Assembly (NCBI RefSeq): GCF_905209685.1
Contig: NZ_CAJLUB010000005.1
Coordinates: forward strand, 1 to 35,972
Direction: 5' to 3'
Length of the DNA: 35,972 nucleotides
Source of the DNA: an uncultured Veillonella sp.
Lineage (GTDB): Bacteria; Bacillota; Negativicutes; Veillonellales; Veillonellaceae
The notes under the pieces were generated by a model. That model saw nothing but the letters and a program-made list of their open reading frames with translations, made no database searches and had not been told where the DNA came from. Below are positions 13,724 to 24,900 of this stretch, piece by piece (position 1 is the stretch's first letter; each line of letters begins with the position of its first letter). The position numbers and the translations under genes are program-made.

Positions 13724-16633
13724 ATGGAAATAAATAAGATTTATTCTGGCTTTCGCCTTGACCGCATTGAGCGCATTGATGAGATCAATGGTACCGCTTA
13801 TGAAATGAAGCACGAAAAGTCTGGTGCTCGTTTAATTTATATCGATTCACCAGATTCTAATAAAGTATTCAATATTGCTTTTAGAACAACACCTCATAAT
13901 AGTACAGGTGTAGCACATATTATGGAGCACTCCGTTCTATGTGGTTCTCGCAAATTCCCATTAAAAGAGCCATTTGTTGAACTTGTAAAAGGTTCTTTAA
14001 ACACGTTCCTAAACGCTATGACATATCCGGATAAAACGATGTATCCTGTAGCGAGTAAGAACGATAAAGACTTCCATAATTTGATGGACGTATATCTTGA
14101 TGCTGTATTCTACCCACGTGTTCGTGAAGATGCAGAAATCGTAATGCAAGAGGGTTGGCATTATGAGCTCGAAAATGCAGACGATGAACTTACCTACAAA
14201 GGTGTTGTGTTCAATGAGATGAAGGGTGTTTACTCATCTCCTGACTCTGTATTAGAACGCCAAATGATGCGTGAGCTTTTCCCAGATACAACTTATGGTG
14301 TTGATTCTGGTGGGGATCCTGATTATATTACAGACTTAACATATGAAGAATTCCAAGAGTTCTACCGTGTTCATTATCATCCATCCAATAGTTATATCTT
14401 CTTGTATGGTGATATGAATATTGAAGAACAATTAGCATTCTTGAATGATGAGTACTTAAGTCATTTTGATGCTATTGACGTTCATACGGAGGTAGCTCTA
14501 CAAGCTCCATTTACAGAAGGTAAAGTAGTGAGCTATCCATATAGCGTAGGTTCTGAGGAGCCAACAGATAATCGTACATTGCATTCCTTTGCGTATGTAT
14601 TGCCTGATGTAACACCTGAACATAGCTTAGCCTTTGAAGTGTTAACACATGCTTTATTAACATCTCCTGCAGCACCTCTTAAACAGGCGTTGGTAAAAGC
14701 TGGTATCGGGTCTGACATTAGTGGCTACTATTTAGATAGCATTCGTCAACCTATGTGGACAGTACAAGCTACAGGTTCAAACTTAGATAAACAAGCTGAC
14801 TTGCAACGTATTGTAGAATCCACATTACAAGAGTTATGTGATAAAGGCTTAGATAAAGAGTTATTAGAAGCTTCTTTAAATAGCATTGAATTTGCTCTTC
14901 GTGAAAGTGATTTTGGGGGTCGTCCTATCGGTTTAGCCTATATTATTCGTATGATGGATAATTGGTTATATGATAATGATCCATTGGAATTATTACACTA
15001 TGAAGAGGCATTAACTAATATTCGAAAGGGCTTAGCAGGTACATACTTCGAAGATTTGATTCGTCATTCCATCTTGAATAACAACCATAAAGTTCTTGTT
15101 TCTATTTATCCTGAACGTGGTCTTCAAGAGCGTAAAGATGCAGAGGTTAAAGAGCATTTAGCTAATGTAAAAGCTAATATGACCTCTGAAGAAATCGAAG
15201 CAATTGTAGAACAAACTAAACGCCTAAAAATTCGTCAAGAAACACCAGATAGTGATGAAGCTCTAGCGTCTATTCCTTTGCTCGAGTTGTCTGATTTAAA
15301 TCCTAATATTGAAGCTGTAGAACGCCGTGAAAGTAAAATTGGCAATACTACAGTTCATTTTGTACCTACTTTTACAAAAGGTATCAATTATGTAGGATTG
15401 TATTTTAAATTGAACTGCCTCACTGAGGAGGAACTATTCTACGCTGATATTTTAAGTGATATTCTTGGTCGTATTGATACATCTGAACGCGGTTATGAAG
15501 CACTGGCTAAAGATATTAATATGAATTTAGGGGGATTGAGTTCTGATATTACGGCCATCAGCAAAGATGGTAAGCGTGATGAATTTACGCCTCTTATGAT
15601 TGTACGTGCGAAAGCATTACATTCTAAATTACCTGATTTATGTCGCTTGATTAATGAAGTAGTTCAAAAAGCAGATTATAGCGATGATCAACGTTTGACT
15701 GAACTTGTTCAAGAAAGTAAAGCCATTTGGGATAATGAAGCATTCCGCCGTGGTAATTCCATCGTAAGTCAACGCGTTATGGCTCAAGTTTCTGCAGTTG
15801 GCAAGTTTAGAGATAATGGTAATTTAGGATATTATCAAAAAATTAGTGAACTAGCATCTAATCCTGCAGCATTGCCATTATTACCAGAAAAATTAGCTGA
15901 AGTAGCTCGTAAAATTTTCCGCGCTAACAATGTAGATATTATGTTTGTTGGTGAAGAAGGTGAATTAGAAGCCTTTGAAAACCTAATGAAACCTTTTGTT
16001 GAAACTTGGGATACTACAGAATTAAGTAATGATGTATTACAAATCACTCGTCTATCTGGCAATGATGGTATCGTTACTGCTGGTAAGGTTCAATACGTAG
16101 CACAAGGTGGTAACTTCATCGATCATGGTTTCAAACATGTTGGTCCAATGAGCGTGTTAGAAACGATTTTACGTTATGAATACCTTTGGATTCGTATTCG
16201 TGTACAAGGTGGCGCTTACGGAGCATTTGCTAATTTCTATGATGATGGCAATATGATTTTCTGCAGTTATCGTGATCCTAACTTGTTGGAAACTTTAGAT
16301 GTATATAAAGAGTTGCCTCAATATCTTCGTGACTTCACATTGACTGACCGTGAAATGCGTAAGTATATTATCGGCACTATGAGTTCTTTGGACTTGCCAA
16401 TGACACCTGCATTGCGTGGACCACGTGCAATGGGGATGTACTTCAGCGGTGCTAAATTAGAGGACAAAGTAGAGTTCCGTAAACAAGTAATCGCATGTAA
16501 GCCAGAAGATATTGTTGCATTAGCAGATGTGGTAGAACCTGTATTGAATGATAATCATATTTGCACAATGGGTAACGAACAAAAAATTAAAGATGCTGGT
16601 AATGTGTTTGATAACATTGTGTCTTTAGGATAA
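13724..16633 (+). CDS. M16C zinc metallopeptidase, PreP/Cym1-like
   Basis: Large clam-shaped peptidase that degrades peptides of limited size; cytoplasmic here, since no signal peptide is present. The 969 residues are typical of the presequence-protease subfamily. The inverted zinc motif HxxEH is at His65-His69 (HIMEH) and the distal glutamate ligand is Glu165 in VVFNEMKG. The C-terminal half has the substrate-clamp region RVQGGAYGAF. The ATG follows AGAAGGGA. It sits alone between an extended -10 promoter and a strong terminator. Its cellular substrate cannot be told from the sequence. Confidence 0.93.
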   Translation: MEINKIYSGFRLDRIERIDEINGTAYEMKHEKSGARLIYIDSPDSNKVFNIAFRTTPHNSTGVAHIMEHSVLCGSRKFPLKEPFVELVKGSLNTFLNAMTYPDKTMYPVASKNDKDFHNLMDVYLDAVFYPRVREDAEIVMQEGWHYELENADDELTYKGVVFNEMKGVYSSPDSVLERQMMRELFPDTTYGVDSGGDPDYITDLTYEEFQEFYRVHYHPSNSYIFLYGDMNIEEQLAFLNDEYLSHFDAIDVHTEVALQAPFTEGKVVSYPYSVGSEEPTDNRTLHSFAYVLPDVTPEHSLAFEVLTHALLTSPAAPLKQALVKAGIGSDISGYYLDSIRQPMWTVQATGSNLDKQADLQRIVESTLQELCDKGLDKELLEASLNSIEFALRESDFGGRPIGLAYIIRMMDNWLYDNDPLELLHYEEALTNIRKGLAGTYFEDLIRHSILNNNHKVLVSIYPERGLQERKDAEVKEHLANVKANMTSEEIEAIVEQTKRLKIRQETPDSDEALASIPLLELSDLNPNIEAVERRESKIGNTTVHFVPTFTKGINYVGLYFKLNCLTEEELFYADILSDILGRIDTSERGYEALAKDINMNLGGLSSDITAISKDGKRDEFTPLMIVRAKALHSKLPDLCRLINEVVQKADYSDDQRLTELVQESKAIWDNEAFRRGNSIVSQRVMAQVSAVGKFRDNGNLGYYQKISELASNPAALPLLPEKLAEVARKIFRANNVDIMFVGEEGELEAFENLMKPFVETWDTTELSNDVLQITRLSGNDGIVTAGKVQYVAQGGNFIDHGFKHVGPMSVLETILRYEYLWIRIRVQGGAYGAFANFYDDGNMIFCSYRDPNLLETLDVYKELPQYLRDFTLTDREMRKYIIGTMSSLDLPMTPALRGPRAMGMYFSGAKLEDKVEFRKQVIACKPEDIVALADVVEPVLNDNHICTMGNEQKIKDAGNVFDNIVSLG

Positions 16634-16694
16634 ATAAGTTTATATCAATAAATGATATTGCTTTAGTTTTACTTTGACATATCTTTGGATGTAT

Positions 16695-16730
16695 AAGTGG
16701 CATATTCATAATGGATATGCCACTTGTTTT
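16695..16730 (+). terminator. Terminator after the M16 peptidase gene
   Basis: An 11-bp perfect stem AAGTGGCATAT (16695-16705) / ATATGCCACTT (16715-16725), then TGTTTT. It ends only 20 bases before the next start codon, so the next gene is either read through or has a promoter within it. Confidence 0.82.
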
Positions 16731-16749
16731 CTGCTATAGGAGAGTTCTA

Positions 16750-17715
16750 ATGAAAGGTAGATTTGCGCCTAGTCCAACAGGATATATTCATCTAGGTAAC
16801 GTGTGGATAGCACTTTTATCATATATCTCCACACGCCAACAAAAAGGAACGTATGTTGTACGTATGGAGGATATAGACCTACAACGGTCAAAACGAGAAC
16901 TAGGGGAAGCTTTACTAGATGATTTGGAATGGCTTGGCTTTGAATGGGATGAAGGTCCACGCGTAGGTGGACGAGAAGTATCTTATTGGCAAAGTGAAAG
17001 ACAAACATATTATGCAGATATATTAGAACATCTCAGATTAGAAAAACTAATTTATCCTTGCTTTTGTAATAGAGCGCGACTGCAATCTATAGCTTCTGCA
17101 CCTCATATAGGAGAAGTGGTGCATCGTTATGATGGAAAATGTCGAGATTTACATGATATTGAAATACAAGAGTTATGTAATAGTAAAGAACCATCCTTGC
17201 GCCTTGCTATAGATTCTTGTGATCTTGAGTTTGATGATCGATGGCAAGGCAAGCAACATATTCATTTGGAAAGTGAACTAGATGATTATGTATTACGTCG
17301 TGGTGATGGTATGTACGCATATAATTTGGCAGTCGTATTAGATGATATAGCTATGGGAATAACTGAAGTGATTCGAGGCGATGATTTACTCGATACAACG
17401 GGACAGCAATTATATTTGTATAATACATTACAACAATGCTATCCCCATAAGAATATAGTGGTTCCTAAGTATGGTCATGCCCCACTTTTGGTAGATACAG
17501 ATGGCCATAGACTTTCTAAACGCCAAAAGAGTATTACAATCCGTGAATTACGAGAACAGCAATGGTCAGCATCTAGAATTTTAGGAGAGTTAGCTGTTGC
17601 AGGCGGGCTTATAGATGGTGCTAAGTATAGTCATTCACAAATAAGCCTTTCTGATTTAATTCATTTAGACCTATCGGTTCCTAGTTTGAGGCAAAAAACA
17701 ATTGTCATTGAATGA
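16750..17715 (+). CDS. gluQ: Glutamyl-Q tRNA(Asp) synthetase
   Basis: Attaches glutamate to the queuosine at position 34 of tRNA(Asp). The 321 residues correspond to the catalytic half of a glutamyl-tRNA synthetase, without the anticodon-binding domain, which distinguishes it from GltX. The N terminus has FAPSPTGYIHLGN (class I HIGH-type motif), the zinc site is CFC...YDGKC in the middle, and the KMSKS-type loop is LSKRQKS. I chose ATG at 16750 with TAGGAGAG before it; the open frame reaching to 16711 overlaps the terminator stem. No -35/-10 is obvious between the terminator and the start. Confidence 0.9.
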   Translation: MKGRFAPSPTGYIHLGNVWIALLSYISTRQQKGTYVVRMEDIDLQRSKRELGEALLDDLEWLGFEWDEGPRVGGREVSYWQSERQTYYADILEHLRLEKLIYPCFCNRARLQSIASAPHIGEVVHRYDGKCRDLHDIEIQELCNSKEPSLRLAIDSCDLEFDDRWQGKQHIHLESELDDYVLRRGDGMYAYNLAVVLDDIAMGITEVIRGDDLLDTTGQQLYLYNTLQQCYPHKNIVVPKYGHAPLLVDTDGHRLSKRQKSITIRELREQQWSASRILGELAVAGGLIDGAKYSHSQISLSDLIHLDLSVPSLRQKTIVIE

Positions 17716-17776
17716 TAATAGATACATTGATTTTAGTTCTGAAATGTTTGCTAAAAGCGTATAATTCTTTAACTAT

Positions 17777-17810
17777 AAAATTCGATACATTATATTGACA
17801 AAATTCGATA
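17777..17810. repeat. Direct repeat AAAATTCGATA in the promoter of the CoA-binding/thioredoxin unit
   Basis: Two perfect 11-bp copies at 17777-17787 and 17800-17810, 23 bp apart (about two helical turns). The second overlaps the end of the -35 box. Possible operator. Confidence 0.45.
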
Positions 17811-17822
17811 TTTATTTATAAT
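17795..17822 (+). promoter_or_regulatory. Promoter of the CoA-binding protein/thioredoxin unit
   Basis: Perfect TTGACA (17795-17800), 16-bp spacer and perfect TATAAT (17817-17822). The start codon follows about 22 bases after the -10, so the leader is very short. Confidence 0.8.
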
Positions 17823-17843
17823 AGTATATAAGAGGTGGTTGAA

Positions 17844-18218
17844 ATGACAATTCAACAAGCTTTAGATCAAAAGGTGTGGGCCGTTATTGGAGCCACTGAT
17901 AAAACCGAAAAGTTCGGCTATAAGATTTATAAATGTCTTAAAGATCACGGATATGAAGTATATCCAGTTAATCCTAATGTTGCAGAAGTAGATGGAGACA
18001 AATGTTACTCTAGTCTTTCTGCACTTCCTGTTGTACCAGCTGTTGTGGATTTTGTTGTACCAGAATCAGCGGGTTTAGCTGCACTTGATGAATGCAAAGA
18101 ACTTGGCATTTCAACTGTGTGGTTACAACCAGGAGCGGATAAACCATCTGTTGTTGAAAAAGCACATGCTTTAAACTTGCATGTCATTCAAGATTGTGTA
18201 TTAGTTCAATTACCGTAG
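17844..18218 (+). CDS. CoA-binding domain protein (YccU type)
   Basis: The 124-residue stand-alone Rossmann-like CoA-binding domain resembles YccU. It shows WAVIGATDKTEKFGYKIY (nucleotide loop), GYEVYPVNPN, and the C-terminal GISTVWLQPGA and VIQDCVLV stretches of the family. I chose the ATG at 17844 because GAGGTGG lies just before it; a GTG nine bases upstream is part of that site. The gene is directly followed by thioredoxin with a nine-base gap, and both share a strong promoter. The function of such single-domain proteins is not settled. Confidence 0.88.
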   Translation: MTIQQALDQKVWAVIGATDKTEKFGYKIYKCLKDHGYEVYPVNPNVAEVDGDKCYSSLSALPVVPAVVDFVVPESAGLAALDECKELGISTVWLQPGADKPSVVEKAHALNLHVIQDCVLVQLP

Positions 18219-18227
18219 GAGGGTATA

Positions 18228-18548
18228 ATGAGCGAATTAAAAGAATTAAAAACTGCTGAATATCAAGATTTAGTAAATCAAGGTGGCGTAACTGTTATTG
18301 ATTTCTGGGCTCCATGGTGCGGTTATTGCGTACGTATGATGCCGATCATCGAAGAAATTGCAGGTGAGCTTGAAGGTAAAGCTAACTTTGTAAAAGTAAA
18401 TGCTGATGAAGAACCAGAATTAGCACGTAATTTACAAGTTGAAGTATTGCCTACATTTGTTATCTTAAAAGATGGCGAAGTAGTAGATCGTAAAATTGGT
18501 TTCTTGCCAAAAGGCGATCTTCAAGGTGCTATTGAATCTAAATTCTAA
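18228..18548 (+). CDS. Thioredoxin with CGYC active site
   Basis: Cytoplasmic thiol-disulfide oxidoreductase of 106 residues with a complete thioredoxin fold: FWAPWCGYC (active-site Cys31 and Cys34), MMPIIEEIAGE helix, VNADEEPELA, and the cis-proline region VLPTFVILKDG. Thioredoxins normally have WCGPC; here the second inner residue is Tyr, the dipeptide seen in DsbC. This should alter its redox behaviour. AGGAGG precedes the ATG. It is co-transcribed with the CoA-binding gene and closed by a strong terminator. Confidence 0.93.
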   Translation: MSELKELKTAEYQDLVNQGGVTVIDFWAPWCGYCVRMMPIIEEIAGELEGKANFVKVNADEEPELARNLQVEVLPTFVILKDGEVVDRKIGFLPKGDLQGAIESKF

Positions 18549-18576
18549 TAATCTGAATAATTCTATATAGATAGAG

Positions 18577-18626
18577 TAAAAAAGACCTCATCAATGTATG
18601 TCCAATACATTGATGAGGTTTTTTTC
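18577..18626 (+). terminator. Terminator after thioredoxin
   Basis: Perfect 15-bp stem (18585-18599 with 18605-18619), five-base loop and a long T run; the A-rich 5' arm extends the pairing. Confidence 0.95.
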
Positions 18627-18834
18627 ATATTTTCTATAGAAGCAAATAAAAAGTATCGTATAAATATAAAATTAGATTAAAATATAAAATTTCATTTTAC
18701 ATAATTCAATATTATTAATAACTTAGTATTCAAGCGGATTTTTAGGTATTTTTAAATGAGGAAAAAATGAAACATTAGTTTAACTTATTAATTTTTTTAT
18801 GGAAGTTTAAAATAATATATGGTAGTATTATGTT

Positions 18835-18907
18835 AAATATTGTGAATATTTAGTGAAAAAGAGTGCAATATTTGATTTATTTCTTCATTGTGGGGTGAGA
18901 GCCACAA
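18835..18907 (+). promoter_or_regulatory. Structured leader of the giant adhesin gene
   Basis: The 300 bases after the thioredoxin terminator hold no gene and are very AT-rich. Close to the adhesin start there are two inverted repeats: AAATATTG/CAATATTT (18835-18842, 18866-18873) and TTGTGG/CCACAA (18888-18893, 18902-18907), the latter ending five bases before the GGGAGG ribosome site. A TATTAT at 18826 might be the -10. Post-transcriptional control is possible but not shown. Confidence 0.35.
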
Positions 18908-18927
18908 ATGTTGGGAGGGAACTTAAT

Positions 18928-21900
18928 ATGAATAAGGTATTCAAAGTTGTTTGGAGTGCAACTAAGCACGCTTACGTCGTAACTTCTGAGTTGGCTAAGT
19001 CACATCAAAAATCTGCAACTACAATTGTAGCTGCAGTTATTTTGGCGGCTAGCTTTTCTGGAGGTGTTGCTAATGCATCCAGCCCTGAGGATTGGGCTAG
19101 AGCTGATCTTATTGGTAGCCAAAGATGGTTAACACCTGATCAAAATGCTTGGGGTCATATGCAAGATCAACATCAAGTTGATCCACAACAATTAGACCAA
19201 CAGCAACAGCAACAACAACAGCAGCAACAACAATGGCAACAACAAGAGCCACAGCAACAACAATGGCAACAACAAGTGCCACAACAGCAACAACAGCAAC
19301 AACGACGTCAACGTCCTCAAGTGCCACAACAACAGCAACAACAGCAACAACAATGGCAACAACAAGTGCCACAACAACAGCAGCAACAACAAATCCCTAA
19401 AAAAGGCGGTTCCACTGGTAATACCGTAATTAATAACTACTATACAGTTGTAACTACTGATGTTGAAAATGTTAAGAAAAATACACATAACATTAACGTT
19501 GTAAATAAAAAGGTAGATATCAATACTACTAATATTAATACTGTTAATAATAAGGTTGAGAGTGTAAAAACTGACATTAATAAAATCAATGCTAATATTA
19601 CAAATATCAACGCTAAAGTTGATAAAAATAGCAAAGATATTGAAGGATTAAAAGGCAAAGTCGGCACTCAAATCACTAACATTCAACAAGATATCACAAA
19701 TATTAACAATAATATTGACGCTAAATTTACTAAAATTAACAACGATATTGATGTAAAAATCGATAATAAAATTACTAACATTACAAATAATGTTGTTAAT
19801 AATGTAAATACTAACATTGATGCTAGTGTAAAAAAACATATTGAAGCTAATAATACCAATATTATTAATCAAGTAAATCAAAATATTAATACTGCAGTTC
19901 AAAATAATAACACTACAATTTTGAACAAAGTTGATGAGAAGATTGAAAATAACAACACTACTATTATTAATAATGTTAATAAAGATGTAGATGTTAAGAT
20001 TAATGATATTAAAACAAATATCAATAATACGAAAAATGAGTTGAATACTAACATTTCTAATGTTAAAAATGAACTCAATCAAAATATCAACAACGTTGAT
20101 ATTAAAGTTAACAACAATAAAAAAGCAATTGATAATTTAACTGTTAATGTTAACAATAATAGTAAATCTATTGCTGATTTAACTGCTAAAGTTGAAGAAA
20201 ACACAGCTAACATTACTTTCAACAATACTATTGCGATGGAAAACCGTAAACTTATCGGTGATAACAAAAAAGCTATCAACGAAAACAAAAAAGCCATCGA
20301 TGAATTGAAAGGTAAAGTTGGCACAACAATCAATAATATTAACACTACAATTGATAATAAGATTAATGAAAATAACACTAAGATTATCAACGAAGTTAAT
20401 AATAATGTAGATATTAAGATCAACGATAGCAAAACAAATATTATTAGTGAAGTTAACAAAACAATTAACTCTAAAATTGAAGCTAACAACACAACTATTA
20501 TTAATAAAGTAAATAATGATGTTGATACTAAGATCAATGCTGTTAAAACTGATATCACAAATATCAACAATACAGTTAATAATGTAAGTGCAAAAGTTGA
20601 TGCTAATACTACTAACATTACTAATAACACTACAAATATCAACAAAAATGCGACTGCAATTACTGAATTAAACACTAAAGTTGATAATCAAGGTAAAGTT
20701 TTAGTTAATCATGAAGGTCGCATCCAGGCGCTTGAACAAGACAATAAAACTATTAAAACTGATGTAGCTAACACTCAAAATCAAGTTAATATCAATACTA
20801 AAGATATTGCTGATTTGAAAGGTAAAGTTGGTCAAAATATTGGTAATGTTCAAGTAGATATTAAAGATATTAAAAACAACATCACTAATATCAACAATAA
20901 AGTTGAAGCAAACACAGTTGCAATTAACAAGGTTGATGTAAAAGTTGATGGTGTTAAAGGTGACTTGGATGGCCTTAAAGGTCGTGTTGATCGCCATGAC
21001 CAACGTTTGGACTATTTACAAGATAACATTGCTGATAACTCCACACGAATCTCTATTGTTGAAGATGGTGTAAAAGCTAATACAAAAGACATTAATGTAG
21101 TTGGCACAATTGCAATGGAAAACCGCACACTTATCGGTGCAAACCAAAAAGCTATCGATGAGTTAAAAGGTCATGTTGGCACACAAATTACCAATATTGA
21201 AACTACAATCAATAAGAAGATTGAAGCTAATAATACTACAATCATCAACAAAGTAGATGGTAATATTGATGCTAAGATTGAAAAAAATAACACAGTTATT
21301 AACAATAACATTAACAATGTAAATGCTAAGACTGAAGTTAATGCTAAAGCTATTACAGATAATAGTAAACGTATTGATGCTAATTCTGCTCGTATTTCCA
21401 ATAATGAAAAAGCAATCAACGAGTTAAAAGGCCATGTTGGTACACAAATCACTAACATCGAAAATACAATTACTAATAAGATCAATGAAAACAACACAGT
21501 AATCAACAAAAATATCGATGCTAAGATTGAAGCTAATAACACTACAATTCTTAATAAAGTAGACAATAACATCGATGTTAAGATTAATGCTAATAACATT
21601 AAAGTTGATCAAAAAATTGATGGTGTTAAAGGCGATTTAGATGGTCTTACTAAACGCGTTGCTCAAAACGAAAAAGACATCAACGTAGCTGGCACAATTG
21701 CTATTGAAAACCGTACACTTATCGGTGCTAATAAAAAAGCTATTGATGAATTAAAAGGTCATGTTGGCAATCAAATCACAAATATCGAAAATACAATTAC
21801 TAATAAAATCAACGAAAACAATACAGTAATTAATAAAACTATCGATAATAAGATTGAAGCTAACAACACTGTTATCAACCAAAATATTGATAATAAAATC

Positions 21901-24900
21901 AACAGCAATAATACAACAATCATTAATAAAGTAGATCAAAACATTGATGCTAAAATCAATGCTAATAACACTACAATTCTTAACAAAGTTGATAAAAACA
22001 TCGATGTAAAAATCAATGAAAATAACAAACAAATTAACAACATAATCAATACTAAGATTGGTGATGTAAATGTTAAGATTGATGGCGTTAAAGGTGACTT
22101 GAATGGTCTTAAAGGTGATTTAGATGGCCTTAAAGGTCGTGTAGATCGTCATGACCAACGTTTAGACTACTTACAAGATAATATTGCTGATAACTCCACA
22201 CGTATCTCTGTAGTTGAAGATGGTGTGAAAGCTAATGCAAAAGATATTAATGTAGTAGGTACAATTGCAATGGAAAACCGTCAATTCATTGGCGATAATA
22301 AAGTTGCTATTGCAAACAACACTAAAAATATCAACATCAATGCTAAAGCTATCGATGAGTTAAAAGGTCAAGTAGGTCAATCCTCTACAGTTATCAACGA
22401 TATTAAGAAACAAATTACTAATATCAATGGTAAAGTAGAAAACAACACTACAAATATTGCTAATAACACAACTAATATTGCTAAAAATACTACAGCAATT
22501 AATAAAGTAAACGTTAAAGTTGATGCTAATGCTAAGGCTATTGTAGACAATAGCAACCGTATTGATGCAACTAATGTGAAAGTAGATGCTAATACTACTA
22601 ACATCGCTAACAATACAACTGCAATTAACAACGTAAACGTTAAAGTTGATGGTGTTAAAGGCGACTTGAATGGTCTTACTAAACGTGTAGAACAAAACGA
22701 AAAAGACATCAACGTAGCTGGTACAATTGCAATTGAAAACCGTAAATTCATTGGCGACAATAAAAAAGCTATCGATGAATTAAAAGGTCAAGTTGGTAAT
22801 ACAGTTAAAAATATCGAAACTACTATTAATAACAAAATTACTGAAAACAATGTAGTTATTAATAAAAATATCGATGCTAAGATTGAAGCTAACAATACTG
22901 TAATTAATCAAAATATCACAAATGCAATTACTGAAAACAACAAGGAAATTAACAATACAATTAACAATGTAAATGTTAAAGTTGATGGTATTAAAGGTGA
23001 TATTGATGGCTTGAAAGGTCGCGTAGATCGTCATGATCAACGTTTAGACTACTTACAAGATAACATTGTAGATAACTCCACACGTATTACTGCAGTAGAA
23101 GATAGTGTTAAACTAAATACTACAAATATTGCGAACAATACAACAGCAATCAACAATGTAAATGTTAAAGTTGACGGCATTAAAGGTGACTTGGATGGTC
23201 TTACTAAACGTGTTGACCAAAACGAAAAAGACATCAATGTAGCTGGTACAATCGCTATCGAAAACCGTACACTGATTGGCAATAACAAAGCTGCTATCGA
23301 CAAGAATACAAAAGCTATCGAAGCATTGAACGGTAAAGTTGGTACTACTATTACTAATATCGAATCTACTATTAATAACAAGATTGAAGCTAATAATACT
23401 ACAATCCTTAATAAAGTAGATCAAAATATTGATGCTAAGATTACTGCTAATAACACTGTAATTAACCAAAACATCGCTAATGCAATCAATGAAAATAACA
23501 CAACAATCATTAACAAAGTTGATAAAAACATTGATGTGAAAATCAATGAAAACAATAAGCAAATCAACAACACAATCAATACTAAGATTGGTGATGTTAA
23601 TGTTAAGATTGATGGCGTTAAAGGTGATGTAGCTGGTCTTACTGCACGTGTAGATCGTCATGATCAACGCTTAGATTACTTACAAGGTAACATTGTAGAT
23701 AACTCTACACGTATTAGCGCTAATGAAGATGCTATTAAAGCATTAAAAGGCCAAGTTGGTACAACTGTTACTAATGTTGAAAACACAATCAATGCTAAGA
23801 TTGAAGCTAACAACACAGTAATTAGAAACGATATCAACACTGCTATTACTAATAACAACACTGTTATTAACAAAAATATTGATGCTAAGATTGCTGAAAA
23901 CAATACAGTAATTAACAACACAATTAACAGCAAAGTTAATGAAGTAAATGTTAAGGTTGATGCTAACGCAAAAGCAATTGTTGATAATAGCAAAGCTATT
24001 ACTGACATTAAAGCTAATGTGACAAACATCAGCAATAAAGTAGATGTTAACACTGCAGATATCAAAGCTATCCGCACAGATGTAACTAATAATACTACTA
24101 ACATTGCTAATAACACAGCAGCTATTGCTAATGTAAGCAAACAAGTTAAAAATAACACAACTAACATTTCTAACAATGCAACAGCTATTGCAAACATTAG
24201 TAAACAAGTTGCTGGTAACACAGCTAACATAACTGATGTAACTGCTAAAGTAAATGCTAATACTGGTCGTATTGAATCTAATACAACTGCTATTAACAAC
24301 TTAACTGGTAAAGTTGATGCTAACTCTCAAGCTATCGAATCCTTGAAAGGTCAAGTTGGTAAAGGCAATACTACAATTGTTAATGTAGCTCAAAAAGTAG
24401 AAAATATTACTCAAAACATTAACGCTCAAAATAGCAACATCCAAGCTAATACTGTAAACATTCAAAATAATACTTCCAATATTAATAACATTAAAGCTAA
24501 TGTTGTTAACGTTGAAAAGAATGTAAACAATATTAAAGCTGATGTAACAGTAGTAAAAGCTGATATCACAAACATCAATGCTAAAGTTGATCAAAAAATC
24601 AATATTGTGAACAACAATATTACTAACGTTAAAAACGATGTGAAGAATATTGATGCTAAAGTTACAAATATTGATAACAAAGTTACAAATATTGATAACA
24701 AAGTTACTAATATTAACAATAAAGTAACTAATATTGATACTAGAGTTAATGATATTGACGTAAAAGTTAATAACCAAAATACTGTAATCAACAATATCAA
24801 AACTGATGTATCTGACTTGAAAGATCAAGTTGGCAAAAATACTGAAGCAATTAAGAACTTGCAAAATGTAAGCGCTGATGTAAACAAAGTGAAAGAACAA

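Noticed and set aside
18853..18927. Upstream in-frame extension of the adhesin start
   Set aside because: It would put 25 residues before the ESPR motif and has no ribosome site; ATG 18928 has GGGAGG and gives a canonical extended signal peptide.
19198..19392. Phase-variable switch in the CAA/CAG tract
   Set aside because: The repeat unit is three bases, so length change keeps the frame and cannot switch the gene on and off.
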